The position numbers and the translations under genes are program-made. Source: Candidatus Competibacteraceae bacterium (GTDB lineage Bacteria; Pseudomonadota; Gammaproteobacteria; Competibacterales; Competibacteraceae). From it: a stretch of DNA of 35,816 nt. Below, one piece after another: positions 1-8,070 of the stretch (positions are counted from its first letter, which is position 1; every line of letters starts with the position of its first letter). Location: positions 1 to 35,816 of the forward strand of contig JAGRHQ010000013.1 of the NCBI GenBank assembly GCA_020444905.1, read 5' to 3'. The notes under the pieces are model-generated. The model saw only the letters and a program-made list of their open reading frames with translations, was not told the origin of the DNA and searched no databases.

Positions 1-216
1 TACCGGGAGTTGGACCAGGGGTTTGATCTGGTGTTCAGCATTGGCACCACCAGCGTATTTCCCTACATCGCTGGACCTGTGGCGCAAGCCAGCCAGATGG
101 GCGTTCCCACGGTGGAGATTAATCCCACTGATACGAATGTGACCCGGTTTATCGATTACAAACTGGCCTCGGGTGCGGCGGCTAGCTTGCAGGCGATTTA
201 TGAGGCGTACCGGTAA
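1..216 (+). CDS. Sir2-family NAD-dependent protein deacylase, C-terminal end (partial)
   Basis: Only the last 71 codons are in the window; the frame is open from base 1 and ends at TAA 214-216. The visible part has the C-terminal hallmarks of bacterial sirtuins: an IGTTSVFPYIAG segment corresponding to the GTSSxVxPAA loop that contacts NAD, and the VEINPTDT segment corresponding to the conserved xxIN strand followed by a Thr. Sirtuins remove acyl groups from lysines using NAD and act in the cytoplasm. The zinc module and catalytic His lie outside the window, so substrate type (acetyl or succinyl) cannot be judged. It converges with the minus-strand kinase gene, and a probable terminator follows the stop. 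Confidence 0.85.
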   Translation, partial: YRELDQGFDLVFSIGTTSVFPYIAGPVAQASQMGVPTVEINPTDTNVTRFIDYKLASGAAASLQAIYEAYR

Positions 217-248
217 GGACTGACTTTCAGGGGGCAGGCGCTAGGTAT

Positions 249-266
249 CGGGCAGGCCCGTTTTTT
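249..266 (+). terminator. Probable intrinsic terminator after the sirtuin gene
   Basis: A short GC-rich hairpin (CGGG, loop CAGG, CCCG at 249-260) is followed directly by six T residues at 261-266. It lies 33 bases after the sirtuin stop, between two convergent genes. The stem is short, so the call rests on the T run and position. Confidence 0.5.
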
Positions 267-271
267 CCTCA

Positions 272-2551
272 CTATCGAAGCCGACGCGGCGGCGGGTTGA
301 CATATTGGGGGGATGGACGATCGCGTCGCTCGACTCGCGCCGCGTTATTGTTGTTGTTATAGGTCAGGACCTGCTCGACATCTTTTAGCCCACGCTCGAT
401 CTCCACGCCTACCGATGCGCCGGTCCGGCTGACCTGTTTAGTGAATTCTTCCATGCCGCGGCGGATTTGTGTTGCAGCGCGTGCGGCGTCTTTTTGAAAT
501 TGCGTAATTGGATTAGCTGTTCGACGCGCCGGTTTTCTCGATGTGGCAGCATGTCGAACGGGCTTTGGCTGGGAACGCGCCGTACTGGCGACAGGGGTTG
601 GTGCGGGGGTGGATCGCGAGCGCTGGACAGACGCCGTTGTTGATTTAGGATCGGTGCGACTGACAAGCTGAATGGGCGGCAACGTGGACGACGTGGATTG
701 CTGGCGAGAGGTCAGCTCAATCGGCGGTAGAGTGGGGCGCGCTGGCTGTGAACGGGCGGTCAGTTCAATAGGCGGCAACGTAGGCGGCGTGGACCGCAAA
801 CGGGATTTCAGTTCAATCGGCGGCAATGCTGGCGGTGCTGCCCGTTTCGAGCGTGGTTCGACACGCGCAACGGGCGCAGCCGGTGTAGCGACCGGCGTAC
901 GGGGTGTAGCAATAGGCGCGGGCCGGCTTGCGGGCGGAGAAGATGACGGAATCGTTTTAACGGCCTGATCGGTGCGTGCCGCGGGCTTGGCGATGCGCTC
1001 CTGACGCGGCTTGGGCGCTGCGACTTTAGCCGTAGTCGGCGACGAACGATGCATGACCGATGGCTCCGATTCGGCAGGCGCGGCAGGCTTCGCTTGCGGT
1101 TTGGCAATAACCACCTGCTCCTGTACATGCTCTTCCGCGCGGGGGGGCGGCGAGTCAAGGTTTTCTGCATCAGACAGAGTTTCCATGCCGGCTTCCGGCG
1201 GTTCCGGGGCTTCTTCGTCGGTTACAAGGACAGGACGGGGTTCAGCCGCAGGGAGCGGAGCATTCTCTACAGACAAGTCTTCGACAACCGGCTTGGAGGG
1301 TTCCGAAGTTTCCTGGGTGGCGATGGTGACGGCGGGTTCAGGCGTTACCGGGAGCGAGGGGCTATCGGATGGACGAAGAGCGATGGCCCAGGCCAGAGCG
1401 CCCGCCAGGGCCAGAATGCCAACCAGGGTTTTGGTTGAGCGTGAATAACCCGGGCGGTTTACCGCTGTCAGGCGGCGCGAACGCGGATTCGGCGGCAGGG
1501 TCAGCGGCGAAATATCCCAGTTGGGTTCATCGGCTGCAAGAACCGGTTTTGGCTCGTGGTTACAGGCAATCAGCTGACCGGCGCGCACCGCGTCCAGCAC
1601 GGCGCGAATCTCCGTGGCGTTTTCAGGCCGGTCATCCGGGTTCCGGGCCAGTAACCGTGTGATCAGATCGGCGAGCAGGGTCGCCGTCCCACCCCCTGGT
1701 TGGGTCGAAACCGGAATCGTCCAGAACTCGATGGAGCGTTGTAACAGTTTGCGCTCCTGATCATTCAATTCCCCGAGTTCTTCGCAGCGCTGAGCCGCGC
1801 CTTCCTGACCGTGTTGCGCCAGCAGTTGACCCAAACGCCGCTGGGCGGCAGTAGCCGGTTGATCGGTGAGAAGCGTGAACAGCAGCAGTCCCAGCGCGTA
1901 ATAGTCAGCGCGCGGACCGACCGCGTATTCGTAACCTTCCGCACCGGTCGAGGCCGGCAGCGCCTGCTCCGGGGCCATGGTGGCGGGCGTACCGATGAAG
2001 GAGCGGGTGCTGTCGCCATCGTGGCGTTTAAGCGAACCGAAATCCGCCAGCTTGAGCAACGCGCCATCCTGATCAACCAAAATGTTGCTGAATTTTAGGT
2101 CGCGGTACACAAAACCGGCGTCATGAATGACTTCCAAACCGCTCAGGATTTGCCCGGCCCAGTCGAGAATGCGCTCCAATGCCAGCGGCGGGGCGCTGTC
2201 CTGGCGTTTTTGCGCCAGCCATTGGCCAAGATTGGCGGACAACTGCTCCATCACCAGCACGGGTTGTCCATCGAGCTGGCCATGATCGAGCAGCGTGACG
2301 ATATGGCGGGATTGTTCACTGCTCAGCCGGGACAGAAAGGCGATTTCGCGTTCCAGGTGAGCGCGCCAATGACCTTGCAGGCTGGGATCAGCCTGCTCCA
2401 TGGCCAGGGTATTGATCAGCTTGAGGGCAACAGGATATCCAACGGCGTCAGTCGCCGCCCACACTTGACCGTAGCTCCCGGCTCCAGTCGAGAGCACATT
2501 ATCCAGTCGGTAATCTCGTCCATTGATGACAATACGTTCGCCGCTCTGCAT
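272..2551 (-). CDS. Membrane-anchored eukaryotic-like Ser/Thr protein kinase with proline-rich C-terminal domain
   Basis: A 759-residue protein. Residues about 14-330 form a protein kinase domain: glycine loop GAGSYGQV near residue 23, the VALKL lysine near 44, catalytic loop YRDLKFSN near 149 (Tyr in place of the usual His of HRD), DFG near 170 and MAPEQ near 192. One membrane segment follows near residues 373-392 (VGILALAGALAWAIAL). The remaining roughly 365 residues should be periplasmic and are rich in Pro, Ala, Ser, Arg and Lys, including a 16-residue repeat. There is no recognisable PASTA or other known sensor domain. The start is 18 bases after the stop of the decarboxylase gene, so the two are probably co-transcribed; no good Shine-Dalgarno sequence precedes ATG 2551. 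The kinase fold is secure; its signal and targets are unknown. Confidence 0.92.
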   Translation of the reverse strand: MQSGERIVINGRDYRLDNVLSTGAGSYGQVWAATDAVGYPVALKLINTLAMEQADPSLQGHWRAHLEREIAFLSRLSSEQSRHIVTLLDHGQLDGQPVLVMEQLSANLGQWLAQKRQDSAPPLALERILDWAGQILSGLEVIHDAGFVYRDLKFSNILVDQDGALLKLADFGSLKRHDGDSTRSFIGTPATMAPEQALPASTGAEGYEYAVGPRADYYALGLLLFTLLTDQPATAAQRRLGQLLAQHGQEGAAQRCEELGELNDQERKLLQRSIEFWTIPVSTQPGGGTATLLADLITRLLARNPDDRPENATEIRAVLDAVRAGQLIACNHEPKPVLAADEPNWDISPLTLPPNPRSRRLTAVNRPGYSRSTKTLVGILALAGALAWAIALRPSDSPSLPVTPEPAVTIATQETSEPSKPVVEDLSVENAPLPAAEPRPVLVTDEEAPEPPEAGMETLSDAENLDSPPPRAEEHVQEQVVIAKPQAKPAAPAESEPSVMHRSSPTTAKVAAPKPRQERIAKPAARTDQAVKTIPSSSPPASRPAPIATPRTPVATPAAPVARVEPRSKRAAPPALPPIELKSRLRSTPPTLPPIELTARSQPARPTLPPIELTSRQQSTSSTLPPIQLVSRTDPKSTTASVQRSRSTPAPTPVASTARSQPKPVRHAATSRKPARRTANPITQFQKDAARAATQIRRGMEEFTKQVSRTGASVGVEIERGLKDVEQVLTYNNNNNAARVERRDRPSPQYVNPPPRRLR
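662..832 (-). repeat. 48-bp in-frame tandem repeat in the kinase periplasmic region
   Basis: GGCGGC-type blocks recur at exactly 48-base spacing (674, 722, 770 and 818). They encode about three and a half copies of a 16-residue unit beginning LPPIELxSR. The unit is proline- and basic-rich, with one acidic residue, and probably forms an extended spacer. Confidence 0.8.
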
Positions 2552-2569
2552 GAAAAGGGTGGACTGGTC

Positions 2570-3724
2570 TCACAAGTAATAAGTTTTCAGCGGTGGGAAA
2601 CCGTTAAATTCGATGGAGCTATAAGAGGCAGTATACGCGCCGGTGGACAGCCAGTAAATCCGGTCGCCAATTTCCAGGGAGAGCGGCAGTTGGTATTTAA
2701 AATGTTCATAAATGATGTCCAGGCTGTCGCAGGTGGGTCCCGCGAGGATGACATCCCCGGTTTCGCCGCCTTTTTCCGTATAGGCCGGATATTTGATGGA
2801 TTCATCAATCGTTTCCATCAGGCCATTGAAAATGCCGACATCCGTGTAGACCCAGCGCTTCAGATCGGTTTTGGATTTTTTGGAAATCAGCACGACCTCG
2901 CTGACCAGGATGCCTGCTTCACCGGTCAGTCCGCGGCCTGGCTCCAGATAGATTTCCGGGATGGCGTCGCCAAAATGCAAATTCAGATAACGATTGATCT
3001 CTTCGGCGTAAACCGAAAGCGGATTGCTCTTTATCAGGTAATTTGCCGGGAAGCCGCCGCCCATATTGATGGCCTTCAGCGGAATTTGCTCTTTCCCTAC
3101 CCATTCAAACAGGCGGCGCACTTGGGCGATCGCTGCATCCCAGGCGGGAATTTCCCGTTGTTGCGAGCCGACGTGAAAGGAAACGCCATAGGGGTCCAGT
3201 CCCAAATCAGCGGCCAGGGAGATAAGTTCCATTAACATGCGCGGTTGACAGCCAAATTTCCGCGACAGGGGCCAGTCGGAGTCGGAAGTCACCGCATCCA
3301 TCAGCAGGCGAAAAAACAGACGCGAACCGGGCGCTTCCCTGGCCAGGATACGGACATCCGCCTCGCTGTCCGTAGCGAAGAGTCTCACGCCTTTGTCGTA
3401 GGCTGCGCGGACATGTTTGGCCTTTTTGATAGTGTTGCCGAAACTGACGCGGTCAGGCGATACGCCAAGCTGGAGGACACGGTCCAGTTCGTAGATCGAA
3501 GCAATATCGAAATAGGACCCCAAGTCTCTCAACAAAGTTAGAATTTCCTCGCCGGGACTGGCTTTAACGGCGTAATAAATTTTTGCTGAGGGGAAATCCC
3601 GCCGAAATTCCTGAAATTTCCGCGCAACCCGGTCAAGGAGCACGACAAGGAAAGGCGTCTCTTTGGTTGCAGAAAAATCGACGATTTTTTCCCATTCAAC
3701 AGGCGAGTAGTAACCACGATACAT
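2570..3724 (-). CDS. PLP-dependent ornithine/lysine-type decarboxylase (fold type III)
   Basis: A 384-residue member of the eukaryotic-type ODC / alanine-racemase-fold family, which decarboxylates basic amino acids to diamines (putrescine or cadaverine). PLP lysine is K54 in YYAVKASP; HVGSQ, the GGGFP phosphate loop and EPGRGLTGEAG follow; the second-subunit catalytic Cys is in GPTCDSLD near residue 332. Length matches the family (about 380-400). ATG at 3724 was chosen because GGGAG lies seven bases upstream; an in-frame upstream start at 3790 has no such support and would run into the terminator hairpin. Ornithine versus lysine preference cannot be read from sequence. Beside carboxy(nor)spermidine dehydrogenase and decarboxylase, putrescine production for spermidine synthesis is the likely job. 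Confidence 0.9.
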   Translation of the reverse strand: MYRGYYSPVEWEKIVDFSATKETPFLVVLLDRVARKFQEFRRDFPSAKIYYAVKASPGEEILTLLRDLGSYFDIASIYELDRVLQLGVSPDRVSFGNTIKKAKHVRAAYDKGVRLFATDSEADVRILAREAPGSRLFFRLLMDAVTSDSDWPLSRKFGCQPRMLMELISLAADLGLDPYGVSFHVGSQQREIPAWDAAIAQVRRLFEWVGKEQIPLKAINMGGGFPANYLIKSNPLSVYAEEINRYLNLHFGDAIPEIYLEPGRGLTGEAGILVSEVVLISKKSKTDLKRWVYTDVGIFNGLMETIDESIKYPAYTEKGGETGDVILAGPTCDSLDIIYEHFKYQLPLSLEIGDRIYWLSTGAYTASYSSIEFNGFPPLKTYYL

Positions 3725-3769
3725 GCTATTCTCCCAGCTTGGAAAACAGAGGGATTCAGGATGATAGAA

Positions 3770-3801
3770 AGGCTGTCCAGTTTCGAGCAACCGGACAGCC
3801 T
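3770..3801 (-). terminator. Hairpin between the dehydrogenase and ODC-type genes; possible terminator or attenuator
   Basis: Perfect 9-bp inverted repeat AGGCTGTCC / GGACAGCCT with a 14-base loop, placed 24 bases after the dehydrogenase stop. On the minus strand it is followed by TTTCTATCAT, a weak T tract, so it may terminate only part of transcription. It would separate the pst-phoU-nspC-dehydrogenase unit from the decarboxylase-kinase pair. Confidence 0.55.
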
Positions 3802-3824
3802 TTCATGGTTATTCCGTAAAGGGG

Positions 3825-5252
3825 TTACTTCTTCTTTTTATCCGATTTCCCCGACTTGTCCGATTTCTCCTTATCCTTTGATTTCTTGGGTTCGACAGGA
3901 GGTTCGACAGGAGGTTGGGGCCTTACTGCGATCATCGGGTTGGCTGCGGAAACCGTGACGGTTGCTGTCGATTCCGCTAACTCTTCTTCCAATGACCTGA
4001 CCGCACCATCGAACGACTCCTTGCCGCCCGGCTTGATTTCCTTGATATCCGTCGGCAGGCCAATTTTGTCCAGAATGGCAATGAACGGCTCCGGATCGAG
4101 TTCCTCGACATTGACCATCGTACTTGCATCCCAGACACCCTGGGCAACCAGCATAGCGGCAGCCACCGGGGGCACGCCAGCCGTGTAGCTGATGCCTTGC
4201 GATTCGACTTCTTCAAAGCATTGCTTGTGATCGGAAACCTGATAAATAAACACTTCCCGCGCCTTGCCGTCCTTCCAGCCCTTGACAAAGTTTCCGATGC
4301 AGGTCTTACCGGTATAACCAGCAGCCAGGGTCTGTGGATCGGGGAGGAGGGCCTTGACCACTTTCAGCGGCACCACGTCCTGACCCGTAGTCAGAGTCAC
4401 CGGCAAATGGGAGAGAAAGCCTAAGGTGCGCAGCACGGTGAAGACATTAATATAGTGATCGCCAAAACCCATCCAGAACCGGATGCTGTTGGCGTCGATA
4501 TTTTTCGATAACGAATGCAATTCATCGTGACCATTCAGGTAGATCGGACTGGGACCCACCACCGGCAAATCGTAAACGCGCTTGACCGAGTGCGTCGGGT
4601 ATTCCTTCCATTGCCGGTCAATCCAAGTCCAAACTTTGATGAATTCACGGAAATTGATTTCTGGATCGAAATTCGTGGCGAAATACTTACCGTGACTACC
4701 CGCATTGACGTCGATGATATCGATGGTGTCAATTTTGTCGAAGTAACGTTTGACCGCTAATGCGCAGTAGGCGTTGACCACGCCCGGATCAAATCCTGCG
4801 CCGAGAATCGCCGTCAAGCCCTTTTCAGTGCAGCGATCCTTGCGCTTCCATTCATAGTTGGCGTACCAGGGGGGATTTTCACAGACCTTGTCGGGTTCCT
4901 CGTGAATTGCGGTGTCGATGTAAGCGGCGCCGGTTGCCAGACAGGCTTCCAGGATCGACATATTCAGGAATGCGTTGCCCAGATTAATGACGATTTGGGA
5001 ACCGGTTTCCTCAATCAATTTTACGGTTGCTGGAATGTCGAGCGCATCAATTTGCCGTGAATACAATTTGTTTGCGGGATTCTGGATATGCCCTTTCCCT
5101 TTGACGCTTTCGATAATGCCATCGCATTTGGCCAGCGTTCGCGAAGCAAGACAGATATCGCCCAACAGGTCGTTATTCATTGCAGCCTTGTGCGCGGCTA
5201 CATGAGCGACGCCGCCTGCTCCAATAATCAGCACATTCTTCTTCATGGACAT
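3825..5252 (-). CDS. Carboxynorspermidine/carboxyspermidine dehydrogenase (saccharopine dehydrogenase-like)
   Basis: A 475-residue NADPH-dependent reductase of the saccharopine dehydrogenase family. It condenses aspartate semialdehyde with a diamine (diaminopropane or putrescine) to give carboxynorspermidine or carboxyspermidine. The N-terminal Rossmann motif is VLIIGAGGVAHVAAHKA; SILEACLATGAAYIDTA, GAGFDPGVVNAY and GISYTAGVPP are family blocks. ATG 5252 has AGGAA six bases upstream; the longer open frame upstream overlaps nspC and was rejected. The catalytic part ends near residue 405; an extra tail of about 70 residues ends in a Pro-Glu stretch and a highly charged Lys/Ser/Asp tract (KSDKSGKSDKKKK). 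The gene starts 10 bases after nspC and should be co-transcribed with it. Confidence 0.9.
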   Translation of the reverse strand: MSMKKNVLIIGAGGVAHVAAHKAAMNNDLLGDICLASRTLAKCDGIIESVKGKGHIQNPANKLYSRQIDALDIPATVKLIEETGSQIVINLGNAFLNMSILEACLATGAAYIDTAIHEEPDKVCENPPWYANYEWKRKDRCTEKGLTAILGAGFDPGVVNAYCALAVKRYFDKIDTIDIIDVNAGSHGKYFATNFDPEINFREFIKVWTWIDRQWKEYPTHSVKRVYDLPVVGPSPIYLNGHDELHSLSKNIDANSIRFWMGFGDHYINVFTVLRTLGFLSHLPVTLTTGQDVVPLKVVKALLPDPQTLAAGYTGKTCIGNFVKGWKDGKAREVFIYQVSDHKQCFEEVESQGISYTAGVPPVAAAMLVAQGVWDASTMVNVEELDPEPFIAILDKIGLPTDIKEIKPGGKESFDGAVRSLEEELAESTATVTVSAANPMIAVRPQPPVEPPVEPKKSKDKEKSDKSGKSDKKKK

Positions 5253-5262
5253 TTTTCCTGGC

Positions 5263-6384
5263 TCAGGAAAGGTTGTGTTTGAAATCCGGGTACCCGAAGG
5301 TGCGGACGACTTCCGTGGTTCCGTCCAGGCGCTGGACGACAATAGCAGGCATGGGAACGCCGTTAAACCAGTTCTTTTTGACCATCGTATATCCAGCCGC
5401 GTCGGCGATGCGGACTTCATCGCCGATGTTCAATGGCGCCTTCAGACGATATTCGCCAAAGACATCGCCGGCCAGACAGGTTCGCCCAGCGATCATAACC
5501 CGGTGAGTTCCTGCTTCGGGAAAAGCGATTTTTGCGGTGGTGCGATAGACCAAATGGTCGAGCGTATGCGCTTCAACGGATGCGTCGACAATCGCAATAT
5601 CCATTTCGTTCTGGAGGACATCCAGCACGGTGGTGACCAGTTCCGCGCATTCGGTGATCGCGGCTTCCCCAGGTTCGAGGTAAACCTGAACGCCGAATTT
5701 TTCGCTGAAATTTTTGAGTTTTTCGCAGAACCGGTCGACGGGATAGCCTGCCTTGGTGAAGTAAAGACCGCCGCCTAAGCTGACCCACTCCATCTTTTCC
5801 AGTAACGATCCATAGTCCTGGCCGATCTGGTCGATAGCTGTGGAAATATTCTCGAAGTCGTCATTTTCACAGTTGAAATGAAACATCACTCCACTTAACA
5901 ACGGTGCTACCTTCATCACTGCACTTTGATCGGAAACGCCGAGTCTGGAATATTGTCTCGCCGGGTCGGCAAGATCGAAATGCGAGTAGCTGATGCCGGG
6001 ATTGACTCTCAACCCTAGTTTCACGCCAGGGACATCATCGCGATACGCCATCAACTGGGAAACTGAATTAAAGATAATTTTGTCGGCATATTGCCTGACT
6101 TCTTCAATATCGCTTTTGGAAAAAGCTACGCTATAGGCATGAACTTCTTTACCAAATTCCTCGTATCCCAATCGCGCCTCATACAGCGAGCTGCTGGTGG
6201 TTCCATCCAGATAGCGCCGCATCAGACCAAACACGCACCATGTGGAAAAACACTTCAGGGCTAGCACCGATTTCGCGCCGGAAGCCTCACGGATCTGTTG
6301 AATGATTTTCAGATTTTTTTCAAGTTTGCTTTCGTCAATCAAATAGTAGGGCGTGGTTAATTTTTTCATCGACTCGCGGCTCAC
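5263..6384 (-). CDS. nspC: Carboxynorspermidine/carboxyspermidine decarboxylase
   Basis: A 373-residue PLP enzyme of fold type III that decarboxylates carboxy(nor)spermidine to (nor)spermidine. The PLP lysine lies in SVLALKCFSTW near residue 44; HFNCEN, SLGGGLYFTKAGYPV, YLEPGEAAI and DASVEAH are NspC blocks. The start is taken as GTG 6384, which overlaps the phoU stop as GTGA and has GGAGG four bases upstream inside phoU. ATG 6369 (protein beginning MKKLTTPYYLI) is possible but its nearest Shine-Dalgarno is too distant. The overlap predicts translational coupling to phoU. With the adjacent dehydrogenase and the ODC-type gene it completes an aspartate-semialdehyde route to spermidine or norspermidine. 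Confidence 0.93.
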   Translation of the reverse strand: MSRESMKKLTTPYYLIDESKLEKNLKIIQQIREASGAKSVLALKCFSTWCVFGLMRRYLDGTTSSSLYEARLGYEEFGKEVHAYSVAFSKSDIEEVRQYADKIIFNSVSQLMAYRDDVPGVKLGLRVNPGISYSHFDLADPARQYSRLGVSDQSAVMKVAPLLSGVMFHFNCENDDFENISTAIDQIGQDYGSLLEKMEWVSLGGGLYFTKAGYPVDRFCEKLKNFSEKFGVQVYLEPGEAAITECAELVTTVLDVLQNEMDIAIVDASVEAHTLDHLVYRTTAKIAFPEAGTHRVMIAGRTCLAGDVFGEYRLKAPLNIGDEVRIADAAGYTMVKKNWFNGVPMPAIVVQRLDGTTEVVRTFGYPDFKHNLS

Positions 6385-7106
6385 TCTTCCTCCAGCGCAT
6401 CCTGGGCCAAGTCTTCCACTCGGATATGCCGCACATCCTTGCCTTTGACCAGATAGATCAGATATTCCGCGATATTTTTGGCGTGATCGCCGATCCGCTC
6501 CAATGCCTTGATGATGAAAAGGACGTTAATAGCGTGACCGATGGTGCGCGGATCTTCCATCATGTAAGTGATCAGTCGCCGCAGCGCCGACTGAAACTCC
6601 TGATCCAGTTCGTCATCGCCCCTGGCGACTTCAACGGCCTTTTCTACATCCAGCCGCGCCAGGGCGTCGAGACAACCGTGCAACATGTCAATGGCCTGCT
6701 TCGCCATGGGCGTCACATCACGCAACAGCTTGGCGCTGGGCGGGCTACTGACGGCATCGTAGGTCTTGACGGTCATCCGGGCGATTTTCTCGGCTTCATC
6801 CCCGATGCGCTCGAGATCGGTGACAATTTTGGAGAGCGACATGATCAGTCGCAGGTCGCTGCCCAAGGGTTGACGCAGGGCGACCAGACTCACGCTGTCT
6901 TCATCGGTTTTAACCTGCATGCCGTTGATAATCTGGTCGCGGGCGATTACTTCGCGGGCCGCTGAGACATCCTCATTATTCAATGCATTGATCGCATTGT
7001 GAATTTGATCCTCGACCAGCCCGCCCATTTCCAGCACCAGGTTGCGCAGGTTGGCGAGCTGCACGTCGAACTGCTTGACGGTATGGGCATCGTGGCTGAT
7101 AGGCAT
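6381..7106 (-). CDS. phoU: Phosphate signalling protein PhoU
   Basis: A 241-residue protein of normal PhoU length with two three-helix PhoU repeats. The conserved metal-binding signatures are visible as DLERIGDEAEKIA in the first repeat (near residues 92-104) and ALERIGDHAKNIAEY in the second (near 195-209). PhoU links the PstSCAB transporter to the PhoR-PhoB two-component system and holds the Pho response off when phosphate is plentiful. It follows pstB by 45 bases on the same strand. Unusually its last codons contain the ribosome binding site and overlap the start of nspC. PhoR and PhoB are not in the window. Confidence 0.97.
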   Translation of the reverse strand: MPISHDAHTVKQFDVQLANLRNLVLEMGGLVEDQIHNAINALNNEDVSAAREVIARDQIINGMQVKTDEDSVSLVALRQPLGSDLRLIMSLSKIVTDLERIGDEAEKIARMTVKTYDAVSSPPSAKLLRDVTPMAKQAIDMLHGCLDALARLDVEKAVEVARGDDELDQEFQSALRRLITYMMEDPRTIGHAINVLFIIKALERIGDHAKNIAEYLIYLVKGKDVRHIRVEDLAQDALEEE

Positions 7107-7151
7107 CGTAAAATTCTCTGTAGGTCAGCGAAAAGGGGATAGACTCGGTGC

Positions 7152-8042
7152 TTAACCAAAGCGGCCAGTAATATAGTCTTCAGTCAGCTTGTGGCGGGGA
7201 TTGGTGAAAATTTGATCCGTTTCGCCGATTTCAATCAGATTGCCTAAATGGAAATAGGCGGTGCGCTGAGAGACGCGGGCGGCTTGCTGCATGGAGTGAG
7301 TCACGATGACGATCGTATAATTCTCACGCAATTCGTCGATCAATTCCTCAATTTTGGCGGTAGCAATCGGATCGAGCGCTGAACAGGGTTCGTCCATCAG
7401 AATCACCTCGGGATTCACTGCGATCGCCCGGGCGATGCACAACCGTTGCTGTTGGCCCCCGGACAGGCTGGTGCCCGGCTCGTCCATGCGACTCTCGACT
7501 TCTTTGAGCAGGCCCGCCCGTTCCAGACTGTCCTGCACCAACTCGTCCATTTCCGCCTTACTATTGACCATGCCATGAATGCGCGGCCCGTAGGCGACGT
7601 TTTCGTAAATGGATTTGGGGAAGGGGTTAGGCTTCTGGAACACCATGCCGACCCGCGCCCGCAACTGCACGACATCAATGCTTTTGTCGTAAATATCGTC
7701 CTGATCCAGCTTGATTTCGCCCAGCACCCGACAGGCTGCGATTGTGTCATTCATCCGGTTCAGGCAGCGCAGAAAGGTCGATTTGCCACAGCCAGACGGG
7801 CCGATGAAGGCGATAACTTCATTAGCGCCGATGTCCAGGCTAACCTGCTTAATTGCCTGCTTTTCGCCGTAGTAAACATCGACATTGCGGCAGGTGATTT
7901 TGGGATTGCTAACGGTGATCTTGCCAACCGTCTGGCGGTGATCGTAATTAATGATCTGGGCGCTCGACAGTGGAGTCTCCCGGACTTCGGCGTTCAATCC
8001 GCCATTCAGAGCGGCCTTGACCTCAATCGTTGTGGTACTCAT
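7152..8042 (-). CDS. pstB: Phosphate ABC transporter ATP-binding protein PstB
   Basis: ATPase of the high-affinity phosphate importer. Walker A is GPSGCGKST, the signature is LSGGQQQR, and Walker B with the D-loop is [24 protein letters not shown] is the switch His region. The typical PstB opening block ([12 protein letters not shown]) begins near residue 52, so this 296-residue protein has an N-terminal extension of about 40 residues relative to common PstB (about 257). ATG 8042 ([11 protein letters not shown]) lies 28 bases after pstA; the in-frame upstream start at 8117 would overlap pstA and is less likely. An internal start nearer the conserved region cannot be excluded. Confidence 0.96.
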   Translation of the reverse strand: MSTTTIEVKAALNGGLNAEVRETPLSSAQIINYDHRQTVGKITVSNPKITCRNVDVYYGEKQAIKQVSLDIGANEVIAFIGPSGCGKSTFLRCLNRMNDTIAACRVLGEIKLDQDDIYDKSIDVVQLRARVGMVFQKPNPFPKSIYENVAYGPRIHGMVNSKAEMDELVQDSLERAGLLKEVESRMDEPGTSLSGGQQQRLCIARAIAVNPEVILMDEPCSALDPIATAKIEELIDELRENYTIVIVTHSMQQAARVSQRTAYFHLGNLIEIGETDQIFTNPRHKLTEDYITGRFG

Positions 8043-8070
8043 GCAATGGTTCTCGAAGGTTGGAGGCAGA

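Noticed and set aside
2123-3235. Long plus-strand open frame (370 codons) opposite the kinase and decarboxylase genes
   Set aside because: It spans the junction of two well-supported minus-strand genes and its translation has no recognisable domain; it is an antisense shadow of GC-rich coding sequence.
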